Shown piece by piece: positions 32,364-41,878 of a stretch of DNA of 64,000 bases. The notes beneath the pieces were generated by a model. The model saw only the letters and a list, made by a program, of their open reading frames with translations. It was not told the origin of the DNA and ran no database searches. Source of the DNA: Sphingomonas sp. Root241 (GTDB lineage Bacteria; Pseudomonadota; Alphaproteobacteria; Sphingomonadales; Sphingomonadaceae); NCBI RefSeq assembly GCF_001428865.1, contig NZ_LMIV01000001.1, positions 1,504,236-1,568,235 of the forward strand. Direction: 5' to 3'. A program made the position numbers and the translations under genes. The number at the start of each line of letters is the position of its first letter. The stretch's first letter is position 1.

Positions 32364-33224
32364 TCACGCCGCCGCTTTCGCGTCGACCAGCAGACCGATC
32401 AGGCGGCCGAGCACCTGGCGCAGATCCTTGCGGTGCTCGACCATGTCGACCAGGCCGTGGTCGCGATAATATTCGCTGGTCTGGAAATCGTCGGGCAGCT
32501 TTTCGCGGATGGTGTTCTCGATCACGCGGCGACCGGTGAAGGCGAGCGTCGCGCGCGGTTCGGCGATCTGGACGTCGCCGAGCATCGCATAAGCGGCCAT
32601 CACGCCGCCCGAGGTCGGATCGGTGAGCACGACGATATAAGGCAGGCCCGCATCGTGGAGCATCTCGATGGCTACGGTGGTGCGCGGCATCTGCATCAGG
32701 CTGAGGATGCCCTCCTGCATGCGCGCGCCGCCCGAGGCAGTGAAGACGATGTACGGCGCCTTGGCGGCGATCGCGGCCTCGACACCGGAGATGAACGCCT
32801 CACCGACCGCCTGGCCCATCGATCCGCCCATGAAGGCGAAGTCCTGGACGCCGATCACGGCCTTCTGGCCGAGGATCGTGCCGCTGGCGTTGAGGAACGC
32901 GTCGGGCTCGCCGGTCGCAGTGCGGGCAGCCTTGAGGCGGGCGGGATAGGGCTTCTGGTCGCGGAACTTGAGGGGGTCGTCGACGACTCTGGGGCTGGTC
33001 AGCACCGTGTAGCTGCCCTCGTCGAACAGATATTCGAAGCGCCGTGCCGGCCCGATGCGCTCATGATGATCGCAGGTCGGGCAGACGTAGAGATTCTCCT
33101 CCAGCTCCTTGGAGAAGACCATCGTCCCGCACCCCTTGCACTTGTGCCAGAGATTGTCGGCGGTCTCGCCGGGGCGCGTGGTGACATAGGCGAGGGCGTT
33201 GCGGACGCGGCTGATCCAGCTCAT
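32364..33224 (-). CDS. accD: Acetyl-CoA carboxylase carboxyltransferase subunit beta
   Basis: The 286-residue zinc-containing half of the carboxyltransferase makes malonyl-CoA together with AccA. The N-terminal zinc finger is CKGCGTM with CPTCDHH. The crotonase-type core carries FTASGGARMQEGILSLMQM and LTDPTSGGVMAAYAMLGD. It starts within the trpA stop (ATGA), so it is translationally coupled to the tryptophan genes. The C-terminus matches the usual length. Confidence 0.96.
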   Translation of the reverse strand: MSWISRVRNALAYVTTRPGETADNLWHKCKGCGTMVFSKELEENLYVCPTCDHHERIGPARRFEYLFDEGSYTVLTSPRVVDDPLKFRDQKPYPARLKAARTATGEPDAFLNASGTILGQKAVIGVQDFAFMGGSMGQAVGEAFISGVEAAIAAKAPYIVFTASGGARMQEGILSLMQMPRTTVAIEMLHDAGLPYIVVLTDPTSGGVMAAYAMLGDVQIAEPRATLAFTGRRVIENTIREKLPDDFQTSEYYRDHGLVDMVEHRKDLRQVLGRLIGLLVDAKAAA

Positions 33225-34027
33225 GCGACTTCCTTGGGTGCGGCGAGCGCCGCGGAGAGGGATTGGATATAGGCGCGGACATGCGCGGGCGCTTGCGTGC
33301 CGTATTTGCCGACCAGATCGACGATCGCCGAGCCGACCACGACGCCGTCGGCGACGCGGCCGATCTGCGCCGCCTGTTCAGGGGTGCGGACGCCGAAACC
33401 CACCGCGATGGGTAGGTCGGTGGCGGCCTTGAGCTGCGCGATTGCGGTCTCGATCGAGGCCTGCGCGGCTTGCTGGAGCCCGGTGATCCCTGCGACCGAG
33501 ACGTAATAGACGAAGCCCGAGGCGCCGGAGAGCACGGCGGGCAGGCGCGCCTTGTCGGTGGTCGGAGTGGCGAGGCGGATGACGTCGAGGCCGATTTCGC
33601 CGAAGGGGGCGAGCGTGTCGGCCTCCTCGGGCGGGATATCGACGCAGATGATCCCGTCGACGCCGGCATCGAGGGCCATCGCGGCGAAGCGGACGGGATC
33701 GGGGCGCGTCATGGTGTTGGCATAGCCCATCAGCACCAGCGGGACGTTCGCATGGCGCTGCCGGAAGGCGCGAGCGATCGCGAGCACGTCGGCGGTGCGC
33801 GTGCCGGCGCCGAGGCTGCGCAGGTTTGCAGCCTGGATCGCCGGGCCGTCGGCCATCGGATCGGTGAACGGCATGCCGAGCTCGATCACATCGGCGCCGC
33901 CCTCGACCAGCGCATCGAGGATGGCGTCGGTATCGCCGTCGCCGGCTGTCACGAAGGTGACGAGCGCGGCGCGGCGCTGCTCCTGCGCGGCGGCAAAGGC
34001 ATTGGAGAGACGGTTACGTGCGCTCAC
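33221..34027 (-). CDS. trpA: Tryptophan synthase alpha chain
   Basis: The 268-residue TIM-barrel enzyme cleaves indole-3-glycerol phosphate. Signatures are [19 protein letters not shown] with the catalytic Glu, [20 protein letters not shown] with the catalytic Asp, and [14 protein letters not shown]. The start overlaps the trpB stop by four bases. Confidence 0.96.
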   Translation of the reverse strand: MSARNRLSNAFAAAQEQRRAALVTFVTAGDGDTDAILDALVEGGADVIELGMPFTDPMADGPAIQAANLRSLGAGTRTADVLAIARAFRQRHANVPLVLMGYANTMTRPDPVRFAAMALDAGVDGIICVDIPPEEADTLAPFGEIGLDVIRLATPTTDKARLPAVLSGASGFVYYVSVAGITGLQQAAQASIETAIAQLKAATDLPIAVGFGVRTPEQAAQIGRVADGVVVGSAIVDLVGKYGTQAPAHVRAYIQSLSAALAAPKEVA

Positions 34028-35268
34028 AGGTCGAACCCCAGTGCGTCGGCGACGGTGAAGATGTCCTTGTCGCCGCGGCCCGAGACGTTGACGACGATGA
34101 TCTGATCCTGCCGCATTTCGCGGGCCTTAACGGGCACAGCTGCGAGTGCGTGCGAACTCTCCAATGCCGGGATGATGCCTTCGAGGCGGCAGCAGAGCTG
34201 GAACGCGTCGAGCGCCTGGGTGTCGGTGATCGGCAGATAGTCGACGCGGCCGCTCTCGTGGAGCCAGCTATGTTCGGGGCCGATGCCGGGATAGTCGAGC
34301 CCCGCCGAGATCGAATGCGCCTCGGTGATCTGACCGTCTTCGTCCTGAAGCAGATAGGTGCGGTTGCCATGGAGGATGCCGGGGGCGCCGCCGGTGAGGC
34401 TGGCGGCATGCTCACCGGTCTCGATGCCCTTGCCCGCGGCCTCGATGCCGAGCATCGCCACGTCGGGATCGTCGAGGAACGGGTGGAACAGCCCGATCGC
34501 GTTCGATCCGCCGCCCACCGCGGCGATCAGCAGGTCGGGGAGGCGGCCCTCGGCCTTGAGGATCTGCGCGCGCGTCTCGGTGCCGATCACGCTCTGGAAG
34601 TCGCGGACGAGCTCGGGATAGGGATGCGGGCCCGCGGCGGTGCCGATGATGTAGAAGGTGTCGTGGACATTGGCGACCCAGTCACGCAGCGCCTCGTTCA
34701 TCGCGTCCTTGAGCGATTGCGAGCCGCTGGTCACCGGCTGGACCTCGGCACCGAGCAATCGCATGCGGAAGACGTTGGGCTTCTGCCGTTCGATGTCCTT
34801 GGCGCCCATGAAGATCGTGCAGGGCAGCCCGAAGCGTGCCGCGACCGTTGCGGTGGCGACGCCGTGCTGCCCGGCACCGGTCTCGGCGATGATCCGCGTC
34901 TTGCCCATGCGGATCGCGAGCAGGATCTGGCCGATGCAGTTGTTGATCTTGTGCGCGCCGGTGTGATTCAGCTCCTCGCGCTTGAAATAGACCTTCGCGC
35001 CGTGCCCCGCGGGCGCGCTCTCGCGCAAAGCCTCGGTCAGCCGCTCGGCGTAGTAGAGCGGGCTGGGGCGGCCGACATAATGTTCGAGCAGATCGTCGAA
35101 CTGGGCCTGGAAGGCGGGGTCGGCCTTGGCCGCGCGATAGTGGCGCTCGAGATCGAGGATCAGCGGCATCAGCGTCTCGGCGACGAAGCGGCCACCGAAC
35201 TGGCCGAAATGCCCCCGCTCGTCAGGCAGGTTTCGCAGCGAATTGGGCAGGGTAACGGTATCGGGCAT
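34024..35268 (-). CDS. trpB: Tryptophan synthase beta chain
   Basis: The 414-residue PLP enzyme joins indole and serine. The Schiff-base lysine lies in [12 protein letters not shown], and the phosphate loop and substrate segment are [13 protein letters not shown]. The glycine-rich [14 protein letters not shown] is complete. A GGAGA-like site precedes the ATG. About 96 bases separate it from trpF upstream; no attenuator-like leader peptide is evident there. Confidence 0.97.
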   Translation of the reverse strand: MPDTVTLPNSLRNLPDERGHFGQFGGRFVAETLMPLILDLERHYRAAKADPAFQAQFDDLLEHYVGRPSPLYYAERLTEALRESAPAGHGAKVYFKREELNHTGAHKINNCIGQILLAIRMGKTRIIAETGAGQHGVATATVAARFGLPCTIFMGAKDIERQKPNVFRMRLLGAEVQPVTSGSQSLKDAMNEALRDWVANVHDTFYIIGTAAGPHPYPELVRDFQSVIGTETRAQILKAEGRLPDLLIAAVGGGSNAIGLFHPFLDDPDVAMLGIEAAGKGIETGEHAASLTGGAPGILHGNRTYLLQDEDGQITEAHSISAGLDYPGIGPEHSWLHESGRVDYLPITDTQALDAFQLCCRLEGIIPALESSHALAAVPVKAREMRQDQIIVVNVSGRGDKDIFTVADALGFDL

Positions 35269-35364
35269 GCTCTGTCTCCGGAAGCTGGGTGCGTGGGCGC
35301 CGACGTGCGTCGTCAGGCGATCAGCGCCATCGATTTCCGAGGCAGAAGACAGAAGAGATACGGT

Positions 35365-36003
35365 TCAGCATTGCGCCACCGCTTTAAGGAAAGCGGCGAT
35401 CTTGTCCACATCCTTGACGCCCGGCGCGGACTCGACGCCCGAGGAGACGTCCACTGCAGTGGCGCCGGTGACGCGGATCGCCTCGACGACATTGTCGGGG
35501 GTCAGGCCGCCCGAGAGCGCCCAGGGCACGGGATGGATATGCCCCTGCAGCAGCGTCCAGTCGAAGCGCAAGCCCATGCCGCCGGGGAGTGCGGCCGAAT
35601 CCGGTGTCTTGGCGTCATAGAGGAGGCGATCGGCGGCGCCCGCGAAGCTCGCGGCGGGAGCGAGATCGGCGCGGGTCTTCACCGCGACTGCGGCCCAGAC
35701 CTCGCAACCGGTGCGCGCGCGGATCGCCGCGGCGCGATGGGGCGTGGCCTTGTGGAGCTGGAGGATGTCGAGGCCTCCCGCGGCAATTGCGGCATCGAGC
35801 AGCGCATCGTCGGGATCGACGAACACGCCGGCCTTGCGCACACGATTGGGGACGCGGCCTGCCAGGCCTCCCGCCTGCTCGAAGGTCAATGTTCGCGGCG
35901 AAGGCGGGAAGAAGACGAAGCCGACCTGTGCGGCGCCCTGGGCGACCGCAGCGTCGAGCGTTTCGAGCGTCGAGAGGCCGCAGATCTTGGCGGTGATGGG
36001 CAT
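35365..36003 (-). CDS. trpF: Phosphoribosylanthranilate isomerase
   Basis: The 212-residue TIM-barrel isomerase is the fourth step of tryptophan synthesis. The catalytic Cys is in ITAKICGLST and the general acid Asp in LLYDAKTP. The phosphate-binding end is ALSGGLTPDNVVEA plus VDVSSGVESAPGVKD. The ATG shares a base with the GNAT gene's stop, so the two are translationally coupled, an arrangement not usual for trpF. Confidence 0.95.
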   Translation of the reverse strand: MPITAKICGLSTLETLDAAVAQGAAQVGFVFFPPSPRTLTFEQAGGLAGRVPNRVRKAGVFVDPDDALLDAAIAAGGLDILQLHKATPHRAAAIRARTGCEVWAAVAVKTRADLAPAASFAGAADRLLYDAKTPDSAALPGGMGLRFDWTLLQGHIHPVPWALSGGLTPDNVVEAIRVTGATAVDVSSGVESAPGVKDVDKIAAFLKAVAQC

Positions 36004-36512
36004 CAGAGGTCCTTGACCAGCACGTCCATGAACAAGGGCGGATCGAGCGCGATCGGGAAGTCCCGCTTCTCGCCGGAGATGCGATAGCCGCGGCGCTCGT
36101 AAAATTCGATCAGCTTCCGGCGGACATCGATCACGGTCATTTCCATGCGGTGTGCGCGGAAGGCATTGCGTGCCGCGTCCTCGGCCGCGGCGACGAGCTG
36201 CTTGCCATAGCCGCCGGTCTGCAGCGTGGGATCGATGCACAACAGGCCGAGATAAGCGAGCCCGTCGCCGCGATCGCTCACCTGCACGCAACCGATCGTC
36301 GCACCGTCCTGCAGCGCGATCAGCAGGCGCTGGACCGGATCCTCGACGATCGCGGTGAGAGTCGAGATGTCGATGCGCGCGCCTTGGATAAGATCGGCCT
36401 CGTGCGTCCAGCCGCCGCGTGCGGTTTCGCCGCGATAGGCGCGCTCGATCACCGGGTGGAGCGCAGGCAGATCGTCGCGCGTGGCGACGCGGATCGTGAC
36501 ACTATTGGGCAT
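36003..36512 (-). CDS. GNAT family N-acetyltransferase
   Basis: The 169-residue acetyltransferase of the Gcn5 fold carries the acetyl-CoA loop LLCIDPTLQTGGYGKQLVAAAEDAAR (Q-x-x-G-x-G core) and the C-terminal IEFYERRGYRISGEKRD. The acceptor substrate is unknown. The start at MPNSVTIRVATRDDLPALH is preferred to an ATG eight codons upstream. It overlaps trpF by one base and so appears inserted between pyrF-side genes and the trp genes. Confidence 0.85.
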   Translation of the reverse strand: MPNSVTIRVATRDDLPALHPVIERAYRGETARGGWTHEADLIQGARIDISTLTAIVEDPVQRLLIALQDGATIGCVQVSDRGDGLAYLGLLCIDPTLQTGGYGKQLVAAAEDAARNAFRAHRMEMTVIDVRRKLIEFYERRGYRISGEKRDFPIALDPPLFMDVLVKDL

Positions 36513-36557
36513 GGCCGCGCTCTCTCGGACGCGCACGCGGCTTTGGCAAGAGGCAGG

Positions 36558-37250
36558 CTATTGGTTGCCGGCGACCCAATTGTTGGCGGGCAGGAAATTG
36601 TCGCTCAGGCCGTAATTGCCCTTGCAATAACGCTTGCAGCCGGCCGAGGCGGTGGTGTCGATCCGCGTGACGTGGCCGGTCTTGTCGCGGGTGAGCGCGA
36701 AATCGATCCTGCACGACCCCGCGCTCCAGCTCGATTTGACGGGCGAGACGCGCGTGGCGACGGCGCCGGCTTCGCTGTCGTTCGCCGGCAATTTGCAGAG
36801 CTCTTCGCCCTCGCGATCGCGGACCAGCGCGAAATCGAACGCGTTGCCGTCGATATGCGAGATCGTCAGCGTCGCGACATCGGAGGTCTTGTAGCTCGCC
36901 TCCCAGGTCTCTTCGTCGAAGTGATTGAGCGTATCGCGTTGGCGGGTGTAGTCGGCTTCGACGGCGGCCGGGTCGCAGCGCTTCGCGCAGCGGGTGCGCA
37001 GGAGCTGCTGCCAGTCGCGCTGCTGACTGCGGAAGCTTTCCTTGTCGAAAAGCTGCGCGAGCCGGGCCCTGTAGAGCGCGGCGACCTCGCTATCGAGTTT
37101 CGATAGCTTCGGACTGGCGCAGATCGTCTTTTCGAGCGGGTGGCTGGCCTTGGCACAGTCGAAGCTGGCGGACTGGAGCGGCGTTGCGGCGTGGAGGCCG
37201 AACCAGGCGAAGAGACAGGCAAAAAATCCCAAACCTACGATCCGCAACAT
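36558..37250 (-). CDS. LprI-like/DUF1311 exported protein
   Basis: The 230-residue protein has a signal peptide (MLRIVGLGFFACLFAWFGLH) and the LprI-type domain FDCAKASHPLEKTICASPKLSKLDSEVAALYRARL with conserved Cys pairs and W-Q-Q-L-L-R-T-R-C. Members of the group include a mycobacterial lysozyme inhibitor. The second half (about 110-230) is a separate beta-rich region ending in CKRYCKGNYGLSDNFLP. It sits between pyrF and the GNAT gene; the reason is unclear. Confidence 0.72.
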   Translation of the reverse strand: MLRIVGLGFFACLFAWFGLHAATPLQSASFDCAKASHPLEKTICASPKLSKLDSEVAALYRARLAQLFDKESFRSQQRDWQQLLRTRCAKRCDPAAVEADYTRQRDTLNHFDEETWEASYKTSDVATLTISHIDGNAFDFALVRDREGEELCKLPANDSEAGAVATRVSPVKSSWSAGSCRIDFALTRDKTGHVTRIDTTASAGCKRYCKGNYGLSDNFLPANNWVAGNQ

Positions 37251-37274
37251 CGCCGTCCCCCCGTTATAAACCCG

Positions 37275-37949
37275 CTATAAGGTTGCCTCTATCTCGCGCG
37301 CTGCCATGTCCGGATCCTGCGCCTGCGTGATCGGGCGGCCGACCACCAGGATCGAGGCGCCGGCGTCGAGCGCGGCACGCGGCGTGACCACGCGTTTCTG
37401 GTCACCCACCGTGCCGTTGGCCGGGCGCACCCCGGGAACGACGAAGAAGCCATCGTGCCAGAGTTTCTTCGCGGCGGCGACTTCCGCGCCCGAGCAGACG
37501 ATGCCGTCCACGCCCGCCGATTTCGCGAGTTCGGCGAGCCGGACGACCTGCTCGTGCGGATCGGGAGCGAGCCCGATGGAAACGAGATCGCGATCGTCGA
37601 GGCTGGTGAGCATCGTCACCGCGACCACCTTGGTGCCGCTGGGGGCAGCCGCTTTGGCATCTTCGAGCATCGCGCGGCCGCCCGCGGCGTGGACGGTCAG
37701 GATCGCGGGCTCGAGCGGGCGCAACGCCTGGATCGCCTTGGCGACCGTGTTGGGAATGTCGTGGAGCTTGAGGTCGAGAAAGATCGGCAGCCCGATCTCC
37801 GCCATTTCGCGGACGCCCTGGCGGCCATTGGCCATGAAGAATTCGAGACCGAGCTTGATCCCGCCGACATGGTTGTGGACGCGCTGGGCGATCGCGCGGG
37901 CGCGCTCGATGTCCGGCGTGTCGAGCGCGACATAAATGCGCGAGCTCAT
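37275..37949 (-). CDS. pyrF: Orotidine 5'-phosphate decarboxylase
   Basis: The 224-residue TIM-barrel enzyme converts OMP to UMP, the last step of pyrimidine synthesis. The catalytic Asp-Lys-x-x-Asp tetrad is in FLDLKLHDIPNT. The substrate-binding residues are in VPGVRPANGTVGDQKRV, and the C-terminal phosphate site is GASILVVGRPIT. Its start overlaps the lapA stop by four bases. Confidence 0.96.
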   Translation of the reverse strand: MSSRIYVALDTPDIERARAIAQRVHNHVGGIKLGLEFFMANGRQGVREMAEIGLPIFLDLKLHDIPNTVAKAIQALRPLEPAILTVHAAGGRAMLEDAKAAAPSGTKVVAVTMLTSLDDRDLVSIGLAPDPHEQVVRLAELAKSAGVDGIVCSGAEVAAAKKLWHDGFFVVPGVRPANGTVGDQKRVVTPRAALDAGASILVVGRPITQAQDPDMAAREIEATL

Positions 37950-38275
37950 GATCTGGGCTCGGCCAGTAGGGGGAGGCCGGGGGAAGCGGAGACGTCAGCA
38001 GCGGACTCGGGCGAAGGTGCGACCGCGCGCAGATCGGCGAGCGCGCGCTCGAGCCCGGCGAGCCGCTGACGCGACCGCCAGCGAAGCGCCTGGAAGGCGA
38101 CGAGCGAGGGCAGCAGTCCGAGCAGGAAGACGAGGATGAGCAGCAAAGGCAGGCTGAAATCGGCGATGAGACCACCCCAGAGCCGGATTTCGACGCGCTC
38201 CCCGCCATTATAGATCACGAAGGCCGCGACGAGGCCGCCCAGCAACAGCCAGAACAGCACCTTCAGAAACCGCAT
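37946..38275 (-). CDS. lapA: LapA-type (DUF1049) inner-membrane protein
   Basis: The 109-residue protein has two membrane helices (VLFWLLLGGLVAAFVIYN and LPLLLILVFLLGLLPSLVAF) and a C-terminal coiled coil (SRQRLAGLERALADLRAV). This is the layout of LapA/YciS, which with LapB controls LPS synthesis in enterobacteria. The start MRFLKVLFW is preferred. In many alphaproteobacteria ihfB lies just upstream; here a repeat and a patatin gene do. Confidence 0.8.
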   Translation of the reverse strand: MRFLKVLFWLLLGGLVAAFVIYNGGERVEIRLWGGLIADFSLPLLLILVFLLGLLPSLVAFQALRWRSRQRLAGLERALADLRAVAPSPESAADVSASPGLPLLAEPRS

Positions 38276-38335
38276 GCCTCTCCCTTCCGCTGTGGAGGCG
38301 CAACGATAGTCGCACATCGTGCACTTTGCCAACTC

Positions 38336-38477
38336 TCCCTCTCCCCTTGTGGGAGGGGGAAGGGGCCCGCTCGCGAAGCGAGTGGGAAGGGTGAGGGGGA
38401 CGTAGCCTTCTCATCTGTTCCCCTCACCCTTCCGCCGACTTCGTCGGCTCCCTCCCTCTCCCACAAGGGGAGAGGGA
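38336..38477. repeat. 142-base element with perfect 20-base inverted ends
   Basis: TCCCTCTCCCCTTGTGGGAG (38336-38355) and its exact reverse complement (38458-38477) bound the element. Inside are GGAAGGGTGAGGGG (38385-38398) facing CCCCTCACCCTTCC (38420-38433), plus small hairpins GCTCGCGAAGCGAG and GCCGACTTCGTCGGC. It has no coding capacity. It looks like a MITE- or REP-like dispersed element and fills the gap between lapA and the patatin gene. Confidence 0.85.
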
Positions 38478-38480
38478 ATA

Positions 38481-40769
38481 TCAGCCGATCTCTTCGCGCA
38501 GCTCGGCCAGCAGGCCGGGGATCAAAGTCAGCCGCTCCTCCTCCTCGTCGAGGATCGCGTGGAAGGCGCCTCGCTTGATCGCCGCGACGCGATCATCGGC
38601 AAGCCGATCCTCGAAGGGCAGCGCCGAGAGGACGATGTCGATCAGCCGATCGGCACCGTGGAGGCGGCCCCAGAGATAGTCGTTCTCGCGATAGGCGCGG
38701 CTGAAGAACGCGCCGAAGCTGTTGAACTGGATGCCCTTCAATGTCGCGGCGGCGCCGCCGGTGCGGATCGCACAGGCGTCCTCAGGCGAGATGCGATCGA
38801 CGCGGATCGGATCGAACTCGTCCATTCCCTCGCCCTGGAGCAGGGGCAAAGTGGCGATGTCGAAGAAAGGGAAGCCGAGATGCGCGAGCAGCATCGGGCG
38901 GCGCAGGTCCTTCGAAAGTGCGCTGAATCCGTCGGACAGGCGCGCGTCTGTCGCCTGATCGAGCGCCTTCAATTGCATCCGTTCGGCGAGCAGATCGAGG
39001 ATCGGACCGGCATCGTCGGTCATGTCGCGCACCGCGCCGCGCAGATCGGCGAAAGTGTCGGAGCGCTTGAGCTCGAGATAGGCGGCGAGCGATTCGTAGA
39101 TCGCTTCGCGCATCGGCAGCAATTCGGCATGCGAGCTGGGCAAATCGATCTCGGTCAGCCGGCGCGCGAGCAGCCGCAGGCGGCGGATGCGGAAGCCGAG
39201 ATCGTGGGCGCGGAGGAATTCGAGGGTTTGCGGGCTGGCTCCGTTCGACTGGGTGGCGCCGAAGCGATCTGCGCCGCGGGACTGCACCGCATGCGTGACT
39301 GCCTCACGAATCTCGCGCAGCCGTTCGGGGCCGTGGCGATCGCCGATCGTATAGAGCAGGCGCGAGATGCGATCGATCGCGCCGTCGACCTTGAGCAGGC
39401 CGTAAGCGGTGTGGCCATAGCCTGCCTTGGCGGCCGCGGCGACCTGCGCGCGGCGGCGCCAGCTCGCCAGCCTTTTGGGCGTGGGATAATCGAGCCACAA
39501 AGTGTAGCCGAACAGCGCCTCGACCTGCGTCTCCACCTCCGCACGGATCTCGGCGACGATCGCCAGCATACGCTCGATCCGGTCCGATCGGGCCGAGATC
39601 GCCTCCAGATTGTCGCGGATCGGCTGCTCGCGCGGCAGTTCGGACAGCGCACCGATGATCGTCTGGAAGAAGCCGGGTTTCTCCTGTGGCGTGCCGTAGA
39701 AATCGAAGCGCATTCCGGGCGCGGGATCGATGAACACGAAGCGGCGATCGATCTGCCGACGCGCCGGGCGTTCGCGCAGCGCATCGATGGCGGGACGAAA
39801 AGGGGCGTTGGCGAGCACCGAGCCGTCGATCAGGATCGCCTTTTCGGCGCGATTGTCCGACCATTGCTGGGGCAGCATGCATTCGAGGAACGCGTCGCGA
39901 TCGGGCCAGGCGGTACCGCGCTCGGCGAGGAAGCCGTCGATCTCCTCGACGGTGGCGGGCGGGAAGGCGCCGGGGAAGCTGGAAGTCGCGCGCGCCGCGA
40001 AGGCGAGGCCGGGAGGTTCCGCGAAGGGCACGCCTTCGTCGCCATGATCGGTGAAGCGGAAGACGAGGCGATGCTCGGTCTCGATCACATGCGGCGGGGA
40101 ATTGAGGCGGAGCTCCTCGGGGTGGCCACGGAAATCGGTGACGGTGACGAACAGGTCGAGCGGCTGGCCCGCGGGCAGCAGGCGCTTGTAGCGCGGGCCC
40201 TTGGCCATCGCGTCGAACGCATCGAGCAGCATGCCGAGCAGGCGCTTGCCGCCGAACGGGGGCTCGAACCAGCGCGAGCGGACGAAGCGCTCGAGCTTGA
40301 GCCGCACTTCCTCACGCGCGATCGGATCGACGGTCTCGTCGATCGTCTTGCTGCGATTGGCCACGATCCACGCGATCGGCGTCGCCCAGATCTTGGCGAA
40401 GCGATGCGAGGGGGCGTGGCGGGGCTCGAGCAACGCCTCGACATCGGCCTGCTCGATCCACATGTCGGTGAGCGGATCGAGCGACTCGCCGGTGGAGATC
40501 GCCCGGGCGAGGAAGATCGCGTTGATCCCGCCGGCGCTGGCGCCCGACAGGATGTCGACCAGCACGCGCAGATTGATGCCCGACGCTTCACGGATCTCGT
40601 CGAGCAGCTGGCGATAGACGCCATTGCCTTCCTCGCCTTCGCGCGCGGCGCAGCTGGCGCGGGCGAGCCGCCAGATCTCCTTGGTGATGCCGTGCATGTA
40701 GACGGCAAGACTGATCCCGCCATAGCAGACCAGCGCCAGCCGCAATTCCTTGTCGCGGGTCTCGCTCAT
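38481..40769 (-). CDS. Patatin-like phospholipase family protein (762 residues)
   Basis: The large patatin-family protein has the glycine-rich oxyanion loop LVCYGGISLAVYMHG near the start, the nucleophile elbow LSGASAGGIN (Ser) and the acidic partner DGSVLANAPF (Asp). It is followed by about 400 residues of uncharacterised C-terminal region, typical of the alphaproteobacterial long patatin proteins. Such enzymes hydrolyse phospholipids or acyl glycerides at the membrane. The next gene overlaps its start by four bases. Confidence 0.85.
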   Translation of the reverse strand: MSETRDKELRLALVCYGGISLAVYMHGITKEIWRLARASCAAREGEEGNGVYRQLLDEIREASGINLRVLVDILSGASAGGINAIFLARAISTGESLDPLTDMWIEQADVEALLEPRHAPSHRFAKIWATPIAWIVANRSKTIDETVDPIAREEVRLKLERFVRSRWFEPPFGGKRLLGMLLDAFDAMAKGPRYKRLLPAGQPLDLFVTVTDFRGHPEELRLNSPPHVIETEHRLVFRFTDHGDEGVPFAEPPGLAFAARATSSFPGAFPPATVEEIDGFLAERGTAWPDRDAFLECMLPQQWSDNRAEKAILIDGSVLANAPFRPAIDALRERPARRQIDRRFVFIDPAPGMRFDFYGTPQEKPGFFQTIIGALSELPREQPIRDNLEAISARSDRIERMLAIVAEIRAEVETQVEALFGYTLWLDYPTPKRLASWRRRAQVAAAAKAGYGHTAYGLLKVDGAIDRISRLLYTIGDRHGPERLREIREAVTHAVQSRGADRFGATQSNGASPQTLEFLRAHDLGFRIRRLRLLARRLTEIDLPSSHAELLPMREAIYESLAAYLELKRSDTFADLRGAVRDMTDDAGPILDLLAERMQLKALDQATDARLSDGFSALSKDLRRPMLLAHLGFPFFDIATLPLLQGEGMDEFDPIRVDRISPEDACAIRTGGAAATLKGIQFNSFGAFFSRAYRENDYLWGRLHGADRLIDIVLSALPFEDRLADDRVAAIKRGAFHAILDEEEERLTLIPGLLAELREEIG

Positions 40770-41464
40770 CCGGCGGGCCGGATCGTCGCCCAGATGGGCA
40801 GATGGTCCGACGCGGTACGCGCGTTCATGCTCTCATGGACACCCGACGCGCCGATCGCGAGATCGCGGCTGACCATGATCCGATCGAGCCGCGCCATCGG
40901 GCGGCGGGCGTGGAAGCTCTTGCCGGTGGCGGCGAAATCGAAATGCTGGGCGAAATCGCGCAGGCACCCGTTGTGGGGGCTCCATTCGTTGAGGTCGCCC
41001 ATCAGCACCGTCGGATATTGGCGCGCGCTGGCCTGGAGATGCGCAATGATCGCATGCGCCTGGCGGCGACGCCATAGGCCCGAGAGGTCGAGATGCATGC
41101 CGACGATGCGCAGCATTTCGCCGTGTACCCGGATGTCGGCCATCACTGCGCCGCGCGGCTCGAGCGCGGGCAAGTGAATCGCCTCGCAATCCATGATCTG
41201 CGCATCCTTGCGGACGAGCAATGCATTGCCGTGCCAGCCCATCGAGCGCGCACGCATGCCGAAGGGGATTGCCTTCCAGTCGCCATGCTCGGCGAGCAGA
41301 TGGCCGGTGAGCACCGCCTCGCGCGGGCCGAAGCGGCGATCGGCCTCCTGCAGCGCGATCACGTCGGCATTGATTTCGCACAACACCTGCAGCGTCCGTT
41401 CGGGCCTGCGCCGTCGATCGGTGCCGATCGACTTGCGCATATTGTAGCTGGCGACCTTGATCAT
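40766..41464 (-). CDS. Endonuclease/exonuclease/phosphatase family protein
   Basis: The 232-residue protein of the EEP fold has YNMRKSIGTDRRR at the start and the metal-binding Glu in DVIALQEADRRFG. Further signatures are MHLDLSG, LMGDLNEWSP and the final catalytic LDRIMVSRDL with SDHLPIWATI. Members include nucleases, sphingomyelinases and inositol phosphatases; which activity applies is open. Its stop overlaps the patatin start, suggesting a membrane-lipid pair. Confidence 0.85.
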   Translation of the reverse strand: MIKVASYNMRKSIGTDRRRRPERTLQVLCEINADVIALQEADRRFGPREAVLTGHLLAEHGDWKAIPFGMRARSMGWHGNALLVRKDAQIMDCEAIHLPALEPRGAVMADIRVHGEMLRIVGMHLDLSGLWRRRQAHAIIAHLQASARQYPTVLMGDLNEWSPHNGCLRDFAQHFDFAATGKSFHARRPMARLDRIMVSRDLAIGASGVHESMNARTASDHLPIWATIRPAG

Positions 41465-41518
41465 GTGTGCCCCTTATCGCGGGGCCGGGGGGGAATGGGC
41501 AAGGGGCTCGGCGGACAA

Positions 41519-41878
41519 TCAGCGTCCGCCGGCTTCAAGCAGGCGGCGTGGGGCGGCGAGCTCCCAGCTGCGGGCGATGCGGTCGCCGACATGCGCCCAG
41601 TCAGTATCGTCGGCGCCGACCGCGAGGCCGACCCATTCGGCGCGGAAATAGGCGACGCGCGAATAATCGTCGGGATCCGCCTCGATCAGCATCCGCGCCT
41701 CGTCGGCATCGGCGGTCTTGACCGCGACGATGGTGCGGCCGTCGCCATGGTGATCGTGGCGGAACTGCGCGAACATCTTGCCGGCGACGAAGAAGGTCGG
41801 CTGGCCGTGGCTGACGCGCTCCTCGGTCTCGGGCAGGTCGAGCGCGAGCGCACGGACCTTTTCGAGCGGGGAAGTCAT
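41519..41878 (-). CDS. MmcQ/YjbR family protein
   Basis: The 119-residue protein of the MmcQ/YjbR fold (alpha/beta, proposed DNA-binding) contains ERVSHGQPTFFVAGKMFAQFR, VAVKTADADEARMLIEADP and AWVGL-like ends. It starts at an ATG that overlaps the purN stop (ATGA). Function in the cell is not established; it is a common passenger next to purine genes in sphingomonads. Confidence 0.85.
   Translation of the reverse strand: MTSPLEKVRALALDLPETEERVSHGQPTFFVAGKMFAQFRHDHHGDGRTIVAVKTADADEARMLIEADPDDYSRVAYFRAEWVGLAVGADDTDWAHVGDRIARSWELAAPRRLLEAGGR

Noticed and set aside
35269..35364. Tryptophan attenuator in the trpF-trpB gap
   Set aside because: No leader peptide with Trp codons and no alternative hairpins are visible.
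38559..41177. 872-residue plus-strand frame opposite the patatin gene
   Set aside because: No motif is recognisable. The opposite strand carries patatin and endonuclease signatures.
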